NCBI RefSeq assembly: GCF_003319095.1 | Contig: NZ_QOHI01000001.1 | Coordinates: 1,116,001-1,180,000, forward strand | Length of the DNA stretch: 64,000 bases | Direction: 5' to 3' | Origin: Blastococcus sp. TBT05-19 | GTDB taxonomy: Bacteria; Actinomycetota; Actinomycetes; Mycobacteriales; Geodermatophilaceae | Shown here: piece by piece, positions 10,155 to 18,998 of the stretch | How positions within the stretch are numbered: the first letter of the stretch is position 1 | How the letters are laid out: the number at the start of each line of letters is the position of its first letter | Made by a program: the position numbers and the translations under genes | Notes under the pieces: generated by a model | What the model was told of the DNA's origin: nothing | The model's database searches: none | Seen by the model: the letters and a program-made list of their open reading frames with translations, nothing else

Positions 10155-10211
10155 GAAGGACCCCGTCCTCCCCGCCCTTCGCACGCTCAGGGCGGGACCC
10201 GGGACGGGGCC
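10155..10211 (-). repeat. 57-nt dispersed palindromic repeat, copy B (inverted)
   Basis: Read on the minus strand it starts GGCCCCGTCCCGGG and ends GACGGGGTCCTTC, aligning without gaps to copies A, C and D. Arms CCCCGT/ACGGGG and CCCGCCC/GGGCGGG are perfect. It lies directly after the rpmA stop and may act as a terminator or attenuator before obg. Confidence 0.8.
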
Positions 10212-10279
10212 GTTCCATCCGCGTTCGAGCGCACGGGCCGACGCCCGTGCGCTCGAGGCGTTTCTGGAGTAATTGACAC

Positions 10280-11797
10280 ATGGCCGCTTTCGTCGACCGC
10301 GTCACCATCCACGTCGCCGCTGGTAACGGCGGGCACGGCGTGGCCTCGGTGCACCGCGAGAAGTACAAGCCGCTCGGTGGACCCGACGGGGGCAACGGAG
10401 GAGACGGCGGCGACGTCGTCCTCGAGGTGGACCCCAGCGTGCACACCCTGCTGGACTTCCACCACCGCCCGCACCAGAAGGCCGCCAACGGCCGCCCCGG
10501 CGCCGGCAGCAACCGGCACGGCGCCCGTGGTGAGGACCGCGTGCTGCGCGTCCCCGAGGGCACCGTCGTCACCGCCGGCGGGCGGGTGATCGCCGACCTC
10601 ATGGGTTCCGGCACCCGCGTCGTCCTGGCGCACGGCGGCAAGGGCGGGCTCGGCAACGCCGCGCTGGCCAACTCCCGGCGCAAGGCCCCGGGCTTCGCGC
10701 TGCTCGGCGAGCCGGGCGAGGAGCTCGACGCCGTCTTCGAGCTCAAGAGCATCGCCGACGTCGGCCTGGTCGGGTTCCCCTCGGCGGGCAAGTCCTCGCT
10801 GGTCGCGGCGATGTCCGCGGCCCGGCCGAAGATCGCCGACTACCCGTTCACCACGCTGGTCCCCAACCTCGGCGTGATCCGCTCCGGCGACACCGTCTAC
10901 ACGATGGCCGACGTCCCCGGCCTGATCCCCGGGGCGTCGACCGGCAAGGGCCTGGGCGTGCAGTTCCTCCGCCACGTCGAGCGCTGCGCCGTGCTGGTGC
11001 ACGTGATCGACATGGCGACGATGGAGCCCGGCCGCGATCCCGAGACCGACATCGACGCCCTCGAGCACGAGCTCGCGGAATACGGTGGCGACGAGCTCGA
11101 CCTGGTCGGCCGGCTGCGGATCGCCGTCCTCAACAAGATCGACGTCCCCGACGGCCGGGAGCTGGTGGACCTCGTCCGCGGCGCCCTCGAGGCGCGGGGC
11201 CTCGAGGTGTTCCCGATCAGCGCCGTCACGGGGGAGGGGCTCAGCGCCTTCGGCTACGCCCTCGCCCGCGCCGTCGAGGAGCACCGCGCCTCGCTGCCCG
11301 CGCCCGAGCCGGTGCGCATCACGCTCACCCCGCGCGCGGTGGACGACTCGGGCTTCACCGTCGAGCGCGACCCGGAGGACCCGGACGGCTTCGTGGTCCG
11401 CGGCGTCAAGCCCGAGCGCTGGGTGCGGCAGACCGACTTCACCAACGACGAGGCCGTGGGCTTCCTCGCCGACCGGCTCAACCGGCTGGGTGTCGAGGAG
11501 GAGCTGGCCAAGTCCGGGGCCCGCGAGGGCGACGCCGTCACGATCGGCGGGGTCACCTTCGACTGGTCGCCCACGCTGCCCGCGGGCACCCTCACCGTCG
11601 AGGAGGCCGCCGGGCTGGGAGGCCGCGGTACGGACAACCGCCTCGAGGACAACAAGCGCGTGGGCGCCGCCGAGCGGCTGGCCGCCAAGCAGGCCCGCCG
11701 CATCCCCTTCGAGGCGACCGACGAGGGCTGGACCGACGAGGACCTCGAGGGCCTCGACCCCCTGGCCGACGACGTCCTGGTGGACGGCGACCGGTGA
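10280..11797 (+). CDS. obg: GTPase Obg/CgtA
   Basis: A 505-aa ribosome-associated GTPase involved in 50S maturation and stress control. It has the glycine-rich Obg fold at the N-terminus (residues 1-158), the G domain with P-loop GFPSAGKSS and [10 protein letters not shown], and an extended C-terminal OCT domain ending in an acidic tail, typical of actinobacterial Obg. ATG at 10280 follows GGAG. The stop overlaps the GTG of proB by four bases, so ProB is probably translationally coupled. Confidence 0.96.
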   Translation: MAAFVDRVTIHVAAGNGGHGVASVHREKYKPLGGPDGGNGGDGGDVVLEVDPSVHTLLDFHHRPHQKAANGRPGAGSNRHGARGEDRVLRVPEGTVVTAGGRVIADLMGSGTRVVLAHGGKGGLGNAALANSRRKAPGFALLGEPGEELDAVFELKSIADVGLVGFPSAGKSSLVAAMSAARPKIADYPFTTLVPNLGVIRSGDTVYTMADVPGLIPGASTGKGLGVQFLRHVERCAVLVHVIDMATMEPGRDPETDIDALEHELAEYGGDELDLVGRLRIAVLNKIDVPDGRELVDLVRGALEARGLEVFPISAVTGEGLSAFGYALARAVEEHRASLPAPEPVRITLTPRAVDDSGFTVERDPEDPDGFVVRGVKPERWVRQTDFTNDEAVGFLADRLNRLGVEEELAKSGAREGDAVTIGGVTFDWSPTLPAGTLTVEEAAGLGGRGTDNRLEDNKRVGAAERLAAKQARRIPFEATDEGWTDEDLEGLDPLADDVLVDGDR

Positions 11798-12939
11798 CCG
11801 CGCAGGTCCCCGTCGACGTCCCCGCCCGCCCGGAGATCGCCGGTGCGGGCCGGGTCGTGGTCAAGGTCGGCTCGTCGTCCCTGACCACGCTGCCCGGAGG
11901 GCTCGACGTCGACCGGCTCACCGCGCTGGTCGACGTGCTCGCCGCCGTCCGGGCCTCCGGGCGCGAGGTCGTGCTGGTGTCCTCCGGCGCCATCGCGGCG
12001 GGCCTGTCGCCGCTGGGTCTGGACGGGCGCCCTCGCGACCTGGCCACCGCGCAGGCTGCGGCCAGCGTGGGGCAGCTGCGGCTGGTGCAGACCTACGCCG
12101 ACGCCTTCGGCCGGCACGGGATCACCGTCGGGCAGGTGCTGCTCACCGCCGACGACCTCACCCGCCGCAGCCACTACCGCAACGCCCGCCAGACCGTCGA
12201 CCGGCTGCTGGACCTGGGCGTGCTGCCGATCGTGAACGAGAACGACACGGTGGCCACCGAGGAGATCCGGTTCGGCGACAACGACCGGCTCGCCGCGCTG
12301 GTCGCGCACGTGGCCCGCGCCGAGGCGCTGGTGCTGCTGTCCGACGTCGACGGGGTCTACGACGGCGACCCGCGCACCGGGCCGGCCGAGCTGGTGGACA
12401 CGGTGCGGGAACCGGCCGACCTGGCCGCGGTCACGCTCGGCTCCGCCACCCGCAACGGCGTGGGCACCGGCGGCATGGCGACCAAGGTGGAGGCCGCGTT
12501 CATCGCCGCCCACGCCGGCGTCCCCGTCGTCGTCACCTCCACCCCGCAGGCCGGCGGCGCGCTCGCCGGCGACCGGGTGGGCACCCTGTTCGCCCCGATG
12601 GGCAAGCGGCCCAGCGCCCGCCAGTTCTGGCTGCGCTACGCCAGCCGCCCCCGTGGCCGGCTGATCCTCGACGCCGGCGCGGTGACCGCGGTGGTGGAGC
12701 GGCACGCCTCGCTGCTGGCCGCCGGCATCACCGGGCTGGCGGGGGAGTTCGTCGCCGACGACCCGGTCGAGCTGGTCGGGCCCGACGGAGCCGTGGTCGC
12801 CCGTGGGCTGGTGGCCTACGACGCCCGCGAGATGCCGGCGCTGCTCGGGCGGAAGACCGGGGACCTGCCGCCGGAGCACCGCCGCGAGGTCGTGCACCGC
12901 GACGAGATGGTGCTCGTCTCCCGCCCGCGCCGCGTCTGA
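11794..12939 (+). CDS. proB: Glutamate 5-kinase
   Basis: A 381-aa enzyme that phosphorylates glutamate to glutamyl-5-phosphate, the first step of proline synthesis. The amino acid kinase domain starts [10 protein letters not shown] and has the [12 protein letters not shown] and [11 protein letters not shown] motifs; the last 100 residues form a PUA domain. The GTG start lies inside the end of obg. proA, which normally follows, is 3.9 kb away beyond def and the zinc-uptake genes. Confidence 0.95.
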   Translation: MTAQVPVDVPARPEIAGAGRVVVKVGSSSLTTLPGGLDVDRLTALVDVLAAVRASGREVVLVSSGAIAAGLSPLGLDGRPRDLATAQAAASVGQLRLVQTYADAFGRHGITVGQVLLTADDLTRRSHYRNARQTVDRLLDLGVLPIVNENDTVATEEIRFGDNDRLAALVAHVARAEALVLLSDVDGVYDGDPRTGPAELVDTVREPADLAAVTLGSATRNGVGTGGMATKVEAAFIAAHAGVPVVVTSTPQAGGALAGDRVGTLFAPMGKRPSARQFWLRYASRPRGRLILDAGAVTAVVERHASLLAAGITGLAGEFVADDPVELVGPDGAVVARGLVAYDAREMPALLGRKTGDLPPEHRREVVHRDEMVLVSRPRRV

Positions 12940-12974
12940 CCGCCGCGTGCGGCGTGCTCGTGGCGGCGGGAGCC

Positions 12975-12998
12975 GACGGGGCCGGTCGGGGCCCCGTC
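12975..12998. terminator. Hairpin between proB and def
   Basis: Nine-base arms GACGGGGCC and GGCCCCGTC with a six-base loop, without a T-run. It could terminate the long rplU-rpmA-obg-proB transcript. Confidence 0.45.
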
Positions 12999-13020
12999 GA
13001 GCGGCTGAGAGACTGCCCCG

Positions 13021-13503
13021 GTGACGATCCGCCCCATCCGCGAAGTCGGTGACCCCGTCCTGCGCACGCCGGCCGACGAGGTGCGCTCGTTCGACCGCGA
13101 CCTGGCCGCGCTGGTGCGCGACCTGCTGGAGACCGTCGACCACCCCGGCCGCGCCGGCCTCGCGGCGACCCAGATCGGCGTGGGCCTGCGGGCGTTCTCC
13201 TACAACATCGACGGCGTCATCGGGCACGTCGTGAACCCGCGGATCGTGGAGCTGTCCGAGGAGACCCAGGACGGCGACGAGGGCTGCCTCTCGGTCCCCG
13301 GCATCTGGGCGCCCACCGTGCGGGCGATGCACGCCGTCGTCGAGGGCGTCGACGTCAAGGGCCGGCCGGTGCGGGTCGAGGGCAGCGGCCTGATGGCCCG
13401 GTGCCTGCAGCACGAGGTGGACCACCTCGACGGCAAGCTCTTCCTCGACCGGCTCACCGGCGAGGCGCGGAAGTCGGCCCTGCGGGCGCTGCGCGACCGC
13501 TGA
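13021..13503 (+). CDS. def: Peptide deformylase
   Basis: A 160-aa metalloenzyme that removes the formyl group from new proteins. All three family motifs are present: [21 protein letters not shown] (metal-ligand Cys) and QHEVDHLDG with the metal-binding HEXXH at His131/Glu132/His135. GTG start. The gene converges on zur with nine bases between the stops. It breaks the usual proB-proA linkage together with the znu genes. Confidence 0.95.
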   Translation: MTIRPIREVGDPVLRTPADEVRSFDRDLAALVRDLLETVDHPGRAGLAATQIGVGLRAFSYNIDGVIGHVVNPRIVELSEETQDGDEGCLSVPGIWAPTVRAMHAVVEGVDVKGRPVRVEGSGLMARCLQHEVDHLDGKLFLDRLTGEARKSALRALRDR

Positions 13504-13512
13504 ACCGAGGGC

Positions 13513-13932
13513 TCAGGCCCGGGCGGCGGCGCAGGCGGCGCAGGTGCCGAACACCTCGACGTCGTGCTGCACGTCGACGAAGCCGTGCTCAGCGGCGATC
13601 CGGGCCGCCCAGCGCTCGACCGGCGGGTCGGCGACCTCCACCGTCCGGCCGCACGAGCGGCAGACCAGGTGGTGGTGGTGGCTGGAGGAGCACCGCCGGT
13701 AGGCGGCCTCGCCGTCCGTGCTGCGCAGCACGTCGAGCTGGCCGTCGTCGACCAGGGCCTGCAGCGCCCGGTACACCGTCGCCAGCCCCACCGAGTCGCC
13801 GCGTTCGCGCAGCAGGGCGTGCAGGTCCTGCGCGCTGCGGAAGCCGTCCAGCTCGTCGAGCAGGGCGAGCACCGCGTTGCGCTGCCGGCTCTGCCGCCGG
13901 GGTCCGCCCTCCGGCTGCTCCGTCACGCTCAT
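13513..13932 (-). CDS. zur: Zinc uptake regulator, Fur family
   Basis: A 139-aa Fur-family repressor: a winged-helix DNA-binding half (QRNAVLALLDELDGF, TVYRALQALVDDG) and a metal-binding half with a His run before CRSCG and a second CxxC (CAAC) near the end, the structural zinc site. Its start overlaps the znuB stop by four bases (ATGA), so it is the last gene of the znuACB-zur operon. That position, and the palindrome at the znuA start, identify it as Zur and not iron Fur. Autoregulation by zinc is inferred. Confidence 0.9.
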   Translation of the reverse strand: MSVTEQPEGGPRRQSRQRNAVLALLDELDGFRSAQDLHALLRERGDSVGLATVYRALQALVDDGQLDVLRSTDGEAAYRRCSSSHHHHLVCRSCGRTVEVADPPVERWAARIAAEHGFVDVQHDVEVFGTCAACAAARA

Positions 13933-14957
13933 CGGGCGCCCTCCGTCGCGGCCCGGTCCGCCGGAGCGGCGTCCGTGCCGTGCTCGTCGTAGTGCACGCC
14001 CGTACCGGTCAGGTGCGGGGCGTGCAGGTGGCCGTCGTGGTCGTAGTCCACGTGGTCGCCGTGCGGCACGGCCTGGTGGCCGCACCCCGGGCCGTGCTCG
14101 TGCGGGTGGGCCGCGTGCACCTCGCCGCGCCGGCGGTGCCGCCGTCGGGCGGTGGCCTCGCGGAGCGCCACGGCGGCGGCGACCAGCAGGAACAGCGCGA
14201 TCGCCAGCAGCACGATCGTGCCGCCCGAGGGGGTGCCGGTGTAGTAGGACGCCGTCGTCCCCGAGACGCTGACGACCAGCCCGATGCTGCAGGCGAGGTA
14301 CAGCGCCTGGCGGAAGCTCCGGGCCAGCAGCTGGGCCACCGCGCTGGGCACGATCATCAGGGCGCTGATGAGCAGCAGGCCGACCACGCGCATCGACAGC
14401 ACGACGGTGCAGGCGACGAGGGCGGCGAGCACGATGTTCAGCGCCAGGACCGGCAGGCCGACGGCCCGGGCGTACTCCTCGTCGTCGCTCACCGCGTAGA
14501 GCCGCTGCCCGAGCAGACCGACGACGAGCAGCACGCACAGCGCGATGACGGCGAAGACCGCCAGGTCGCCGGAGCTGGTCGTCGTGATGGCGCCGAAGAG
14601 GTAGGCCTCGAGGTTGGTCGCCTGGCCGCGCGGGGCGAGGCTGAGCAGCACCACACCACCGGCGATGCCGCCGTAGAAGAGCACCGCCAGCGCGACGTCG
14701 CCGCTGGTGCGGCCGCGCGCCCGGACCAGCTCGATGAGCACCGCACCCAGGACGGCGGCGACGAGGGCCGCACCGACCGGCGCGGTGGAGGTGAGGACGC
14801 CGATGGCCACCCCGGTGAGGGCCACGTGGCCGAGGCCGTCGCCGAGCAGCGAGAGCCGCCGCTGCACCAGGAAGATGCCGACCGCCGGGGCGACCAGGCC
14901 CACCATCAGCGAGGCGAGCAGCGCGCGCTGCATGAAGCCGTACTCGAGGATCTCCAC
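13929..14957 (-). CDS. znuB: Zinc ABC transporter permease with His-rich tail
   Basis: A 342-aa membrane subunit of the ABC-3 family with about eight spans in residues 10-275. After the last span there is a cytoplasmic tail of about 60 residues unusually rich in His and Asp (HAAHPHEHGP, DHVDYDHDGHLHAPH), which could bind zinc. Enterobacterial ZnuB lacks such a tail. GTG start at 14957 lies one base beyond the znuC stop. It works with ZnuA and ZnuC. Confidence 0.92.
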   Translation of the reverse strand: MEILEYGFMQRALLASLMVGLVAPAVGIFLVQRRLSLLGDGLGHVALTGVAIGVLTSTAPVGAALVAAVLGAVLIELVRARGRTSGDVALAVLFYGGIAGGVVLLSLAPRGQATNLEAYLFGAITTTSSGDLAVFAVIALCVLLVVGLLGQRLYAVSDDEEYARAVGLPVLALNIVLAALVACTVVLSMRVVGLLLISALMIVPSAVAQLLARSFRQALYLACSIGLVVSVSGTTASYYTGTPSGGTIVLLAIALFLLVAAAVALREATARRRHRRRGEVHAAHPHEHGPGCGHQAVPHGDHVDYDHDGHLHAPHLTGTGVHYDEHGTDAAPADRAATEGAR

Positions 14958-14958
14958 G

Positions 14959-15759
14959 TCAGCGGCCTCCGCTCGTCGACCGCACCGCGACGGTGGGCTG
15001 GTCCAGCCGGTAGCCGGGGCGCACCATCTCGTCGGCCGGGAGGCAGTGGTGGTCGCCGTGCCCGGTCGCCGCGCCGGCCAGCGGGCCGTCGTAGCTGATC
15101 CGGCCCTGGTCCACGACGACGGCGCGGGTGAGCACCGAGGCCAGCGGGCCGGTCTCGTGGGTGACGACCAGCAGCGTGGTGCCCGCCGCCGACACGCGGG
15201 CGAGCACCTCGGCCAGGGCGTCCTGGCTCGCGGCGTCCACGCCGGCGGTGGGCTCGTCCATGATCAGCAGCTCGGGCTGGGCGGCCAGGGCGCGCGCCAC
15301 GAGGACCCGGCGCTGCTGCCCGCCGGAGAGCGAGGCGACCGGCTCCTCCATGCGGTCGGCGAGCCCCACGGCGGCGACGGCCTCGCCGACGGCCACGCGG
15401 TCGGCCGCCCTCAGCCGGCGGAGCAGTCCCAGCCGCGCCAGCCGGCCCACCGACACGACCTCGCGCACCGTCGCCGGCACGGCGCCGCTGACCGTGTGCC
15501 GCTGGGGCACGTAGCCCACCCGGCCCCGGTCGCGCAGCCGGCCCACCGGCGCGCCGAGCATCTCGACCTCACCACCGAGCACGGGCGCCAGGCCCAGCAG
15601 GCCGCGGGCCAGCGTCGTCTTGCCCGAGCCGTTGGACCCGAGGACGGCGACCGCCTCGCCGTGCCGCACCGTCAGGTCGACGCGGGAGACGATCGGCACG
15701 TCGTCGTAGCCGATGCTGGCGTCCTGGAGCCGGACGGCGGCGGTGCGGCGATCGGTCAT
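14959..15759 (-). CDS. znuC: Zinc ABC transporter ATP-binding protein
   Basis: A 266-aa ATPase that powers zinc import. Walker A is GSNGSGKTT, the signature is LSGGQQRR, Walker B is LLIMDEPTAG and the switch His is in VVTHE. The ATG overlaps the znuA stop (ATGA), showing tight coupling. The C-terminal 40 residues include a His-containing stretch (GHGDHHCLP), in line with a metal substrate. An in-frame extension upstream lies antisense inside znuA and is not coding. Confidence 0.94.
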   Translation of the reverse strand: MTDRRTAAVRLQDASIGYDDVPIVSRVDLTVRHGEAVAVLGSNGSGKTTLARGLLGLAPVLGGEVEMLGAPVGRLRDRGRVGYVPQRHTVSGAVPATVREVVSVGRLARLGLLRRLRAADRVAVGEAVAAVGLADRMEEPVASLSGGQQRRVLVARALAAQPELLIMDEPTAGVDAASQDALAEVLARVSAAGTTLLVVTHETGPLASVLTRAVVVDQGRISYDGPLAGAATGHGDHHCLPADEMVRPGYRLDQPTVAVRSTSGGR

Positions 15760-16745
15760 GAACAGCCCTGGCCTTCCTGCAGCGTGGCGAGGTTGGCGCG
15801 CATCACCTGCAGGTAGTCCTCGCCGTCGGACTCGTCGGTCAGCCCCTCGAGCGGGTCGAGCACGGCGGTCCGCACCCCGGCCTCCTCGGCCACCGTCTCG
15901 GCGACGGCGGGGTCGACCAGGGTCTCGGTGTAGACGGTGGTGATGCCGCGGTCGCGGACGAGGCCGGTGATCTCGGCCAGCCCCGCGGCGCTCGGCTCCT
16001 GCGACGGGCTGAGCCCGCTGATGCCGATCACGTCCAGACCGTAGCGCTCGCCGAGGTAGCCGAAGGCGTCGTGGCTGGTGACCAGGGAGTCCACCGTGCA
16101 GGTGGCCAGGCCGGCCTCGATCTCGGTGTCGAGGGCCTCGACGTCGGCGCGCAGCGCGGCCGCGTTCTCCTCGTAGATGGAGGCGCCGTCGGGGTCGAGC
16201 TCGCCGAGGCGCTCGGCCAGGGCATCGCCCACCGCGGCCAGCCGGGTGGGGTCGAGCCAGAAGTGCGGGTCGACGGCTTCGTCGCCGTGGTCGTGCCCGT
16301 CCTCCTCGTCCCCGTACTCGTCCTCTCCGTGCTCGTCCTCTCCGTGCTCGTCCTCCGCGTGCTCCTCGGTGTGCTCGCCCGCGACCAGGTCGGCGGCCTG
16401 GCCGGCGTCCCACGCGGCGTCGCCGGCCTCGGCGGAGGCGGCCTCGTCGAGCGCGGGCTGGAAGCCCTCCAGGTACACCAGCAGGTCCGCCGACCCGACG
16501 GCGGCGACGTCCCGCGGGGTGAGCTCCAGGTCGTGCGCCTCGGCGCCGGCGGGGGTCAGCGAGGACACCTGCGCCCGCTCACCACCGACCCGGGCCGCCG
16601 CCCACTCCAGGGGGTAGAAGCCCGCCACCACGGTGGGCCGGCCGTCGTCCGCGCCGTCGCCGCCACCCGCGCCGCACCCGGCGGTGAGGAGCGCGGTGGC
16701 GGTGAGCGCGAGGGAGGCGGTCCATCGGGTCGCGTGGGTGCTCAT
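15756..16745 (-). CDS. znuA: Zinc-binding lipoprotein of ABC transporter
   Basis: A 329-aa extracellular zinc receptor. The signal peptide ends in lipobox LTAGC (Cys24). A central loop of alternating His, Glu and Asp (EEHAEDEHGEDEHGEDEYGD then HDHGDE) followed by DPHFWLDP is the hallmark of ZnuA proteins, and TSHDAFGYLGERYGL is the conserved second half. ATG at 16745 is preferred to 16754 because GGGAGA then lies nine bases upstream, and because the second choice would sit directly on that site. A Zur-box-like palindrome overlaps this start, so zinc-dependent repression of the whole operon is expected. Confidence 0.93.
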   Translation of the reverse strand: MSTHATRWTASLALTATALLTAGCGAGGGDGADDGRPTVVAGFYPLEWAAARVGGERAQVSSLTPAGAEAHDLELTPRDVAAVGSADLLVYLEGFQPALDEAASAEAGDAAWDAGQAADLVAGEHTEEHAEDEHGEDEHGEDEYGDEEDGHDHGDEAVDPHFWLDPTRLAAVGDALAERLGELDPDGASIYEENAAALRADVEALDTEIEAGLATCTVDSLVTSHDAFGYLGERYGLDVIGISGLSPSQEPSAAGLAEITGLVRDRGITTVYTETLVDPAVAETVAEEAGVRTAVLDPLEGLTDESDGEDYLQVMRANLATLQEGQGCS

Positions 16746-16759
16746 GAGAATCATTCTCC
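16745..16759. promoter_or_regulatory. Putative Zur box at the znuA start
   Basis: TGAGAATCATTCTCC contains the perfect inverted repeat GAGAAT-C-ATTCTC. It matches the general form of actinobacterial Zur operators (TGAAAATNATTTTCA-like) and overlaps the ribosome-binding site and start codon of znuA, where a bound repressor would block expression. Confidence 0.7.
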
Positions 16760-16821
16760 CACGCGGAGCCGGAGTGCTGCTCGCAGCCCCGGCGGGCCGG
16801 GGAATCAGGCGAGCCCCCGCG

Positions 16822-16827
16822 TAGGCT
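16822..16827 (+). promoter_or_regulatory. -10 hexamer of proA (leaderless)
   Basis: TAGGCT ends seven bases before the GTG of proA, placing transcription start at or next to the start codon. No ribosome-binding site is present between them. Confidence 0.5.
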
Positions 16828-16834
16828 CGGGGGC

Positions 16835-18088
16835 GTGCCCGAGGTCGCTGAGCTGCCGCTGATCGGTGCCGCCGCGCTGCGCGCGAAGGCCGCCGCCCGG
16901 GTGCTGCGCACCCTCCCGACCGACGTCAAGGACGCCGCGCTGGCCGCGATGGCCGAGGCGCTGGTCGAGCGGACCGACGAGATCCTCGCCGCGAACGCCG
17001 CCGACGTCGACGCGGCGGCCGCCGCCGGTACGCCCGCGTCGGTGCTCGACCGGCTGCGGCTGGACCCGCCCCGCATCGCGGGGGTGGCGGATGCGCTGCG
17101 CCAGCTGATCGCCCTGCCCGACCCCGTCGGCGACGTCGTCCGGGGCTCCCGGCTGCCCAACGGGCTGGACCTCAAGCAGGTCCGCGTGCCCTTGGGCGTG
17201 GTGGGCATCGTCTACGAGGCCCGCCCGAACGTGACCGTCGACGCCGCCGGGCTCTGCCTGAAGAGCGGCAACGCGGCGCTGCTGCGCGGGTCGGCGTCGG
17301 CCTCCGGCACCAACGCCGCCCTGGTGGCCGTCCTCACCGAGGCGGGGGAGAAGGCCGGCCTGCCCGCCGGCTTCGTCGAGCTGCTGCCGGCCGACCGCGC
17401 ATCGGTGGGCGAGCTGCTGGGCGCCCGTGGGTACGTCGACGTCGTCATCCCGCGCGGCGGCGCCTCGCTGATCCAGCGGGTCGTGCGCGAGGCCCGCGTG
17501 CCGGTCATCGAGACCGGCGAGGGCAACTGCCACGTCTACGTCGACGCCTCCGCGGACCCGGCCATCGCCGAGGCGGTGGTGCTCAACTCCAAGACCCACC
17601 GGGTGAGCGTCTGCAACTCCGCCGAGACGCTGCTGGTCCACCGCGACGTGCCCTTCCTCCCGCGGCTGCTGGCCGCGCTCTCCGGCGCCGGGGTCACCCT
17701 GCACGGCGACGACTCGGCGCGCACCGCGCACGACGGCGTCGTCCCGGCGACCGACGAGGACTGGGCCACCGAGTACCTGTCGATGGACATGGCCGTGCGC
17801 GTGGTCGACGACCTGCCGCAGGCCCTCGAGCACATCGCGCGCTGGAGCACCGGGCACACCGAGGCGATCGTGGCCGACTCCGCCGCCGCGATCGCCGAGT
17901 TCACCGCCGGCGTGGACGCCGCAGCAGTCCTGGTCAACGCCTCCACCCGGTTCACCGACGGCGGGGAGTTCGGCTTCGGCGCCGAGATCGGCATCTCCAC
18001 CCAGAAGCTGCACGCCCGCGGTCCGCTGGGGCTGCCGGAGCTGACCTCCACCACCTACGTCGTGACGGGCAACGGCCACACCCGCTGA
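16835..18088 (+). CDS. proA: Gamma-glutamyl phosphate reductase
   Basis: A 417-aa NADPH-dependent enzyme that reduces glutamyl-5-phosphate to glutamate semialdehyde, the second step of proline synthesis. Conserved segments include [17 protein letters not shown], the catalytic-Cys region [14 protein letters not shown] and [21 protein letters not shown]. The GTG start has no ribosome-binding site and a TAGGCT -10 seven bases upstream, so the mRNA is probably leaderless. Its upstream neighbour is znuA, divergent. Confidence 0.95.
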   Translation: MPEVAELPLIGAAALRAKAAARVLRTLPTDVKDAALAAMAEALVERTDEILAANAADVDAAAAAGTPASVLDRLRLDPPRIAGVADALRQLIALPDPVGDVVRGSRLPNGLDLKQVRVPLGVVGIVYEARPNVTVDAAGLCLKSGNAALLRGSASASGTNAALVAVLTEAGEKAGLPAGFVELLPADRASVGELLGARGYVDVVIPRGGASLIQRVVREARVPVIETGEGNCHVYVDASADPAIAEAVVLNSKTHRVSVCNSAETLLVHRDVPFLPRLLAALSGAGVTLHGDDSARTAHDGVVPATDEDWATEYLSMDMAVRVVDDLPQALEHIARWSTGHTEAIVADSAAAIAEFTAGVDAAAVLVNASTRFTDGGEFGFGAEIGISTQKLHARGPLGLPELTSTTYVVTGNGHTR

Positions 18089-18116
18089 CCCGATCTCCGC
18101 CCGAACGAGGAGCCCG

Positions 18117-18998
18117 ATGCCCCGCCAGCAGTCCCCGAACTTCTCGTCGGTCGCCGACGTCAGCAAGCGGCTGTCCGCGGCGGGTTACCTGCCCGACGCG
18201 CAGATCGCGACGACGGTCTTCCTCGCCGACCGCCTCGGCAAGCCGCTGCTGGTCGAGGGGCCCGCGGGCACCGGCAAGACCGAGCTGGCCAAGGCGCTCG
18301 CGGCGTGCACCGGCTCGGAGCTGATCCGGCTGCAGTGCTACGAGGGCCTGGACGAGGCGCGGGCGCTGTACGAGTGGAACTACAAGAAGCAGCTGCTGCG
18401 CATCCAGGCCTCGCAGGCCGACGGCGGCGCGGACTGGGACACCGTCCACGACGACATCTTCGGCGAGGAGTTCCTGCTCTCCCGGCCGCTGCTCACCGCC
18501 ATCCGCCGCACCGAGCCGACGGTCCTGCTCATCGACGAGACCGACAAGGCCGACGTCGAGGTCGAGGGCCTGCTGCTGGAGGTGCTCTCGGACTTCCAGG
18601 TGACGATCCCGGAGCTCGGCACCATCACGGCCGCCCGCCGGCCGACCGTCGTCCTCACCTCCAACGCCACCCGCGAGCTCTCCGAGGCGCTCAAGCGGCG
18701 CTGCCTGTACCTGTCGCTGGACTACCCCTCGGCCGAGCGCGAGCGGGAGATCGTGCTGTCGCGGGTGCCGGACCTGGCGCCGGGGCTGGCCGACCAGCTG
18801 GTGCGCACCGTGCGCGCGCTGCGCGGGCTGGAGCTGAAGAAGTCGCCGTCGATCTCCGAGACCCTCGACTGGGCCCAGACCCTGCTGGAGCTGGGGCTGG
18901 ACACCCTCGACGAGCCGGCCATGCGCTCGACCCTCGGCGTGGTGCTCAAGCACGCCAGCGACCAGACCCGCGCCGCGGCCGAGCTCCGGCTGAACTGA
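18117..18998 (+). CDS. MoxR-family AAA+ ATPase
   Basis: A 293-aa chaperone-type ATPase. Walker A is GPAGTGKTEL (near residue 47), Walker B LLIDETDKAD, and sensor 1 TSNATRELSEALKRR. It is followed with a one-base overlap by a CoxE-type von Willebrand A protein. Such MoxR-VWA pairs act together in maturing metalloenzymes or protein complexes (for example CO dehydrogenase in the case of CoxD/CoxE). No client enzyme gene is in the window, so the target is unknown. GAGGAG precedes the ATG. Confidence 0.88.
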   Translation: MPRQQSPNFSSVADVSKRLSAAGYLPDAQIATTVFLADRLGKPLLVEGPAGTGKTELAKALAACTGSELIRLQCYEGLDEARALYEWNYKKQLLRIQASQADGGADWDTVHDDIFGEEFLLSRPLLTAIRRTEPTVLLIDETDKADVEVEGLLLEVLSDFQVTIPELGTITAARRPTVVLTSNATRELSEALKRRCLYLSLDYPSAEREREIVLSRVPDLAPGLADQLVRTVRALRGLELKKSPSISETLDWAQTLLELGLDTLDEPAMRSTLGVVLKHASDQTRAAAELRLN

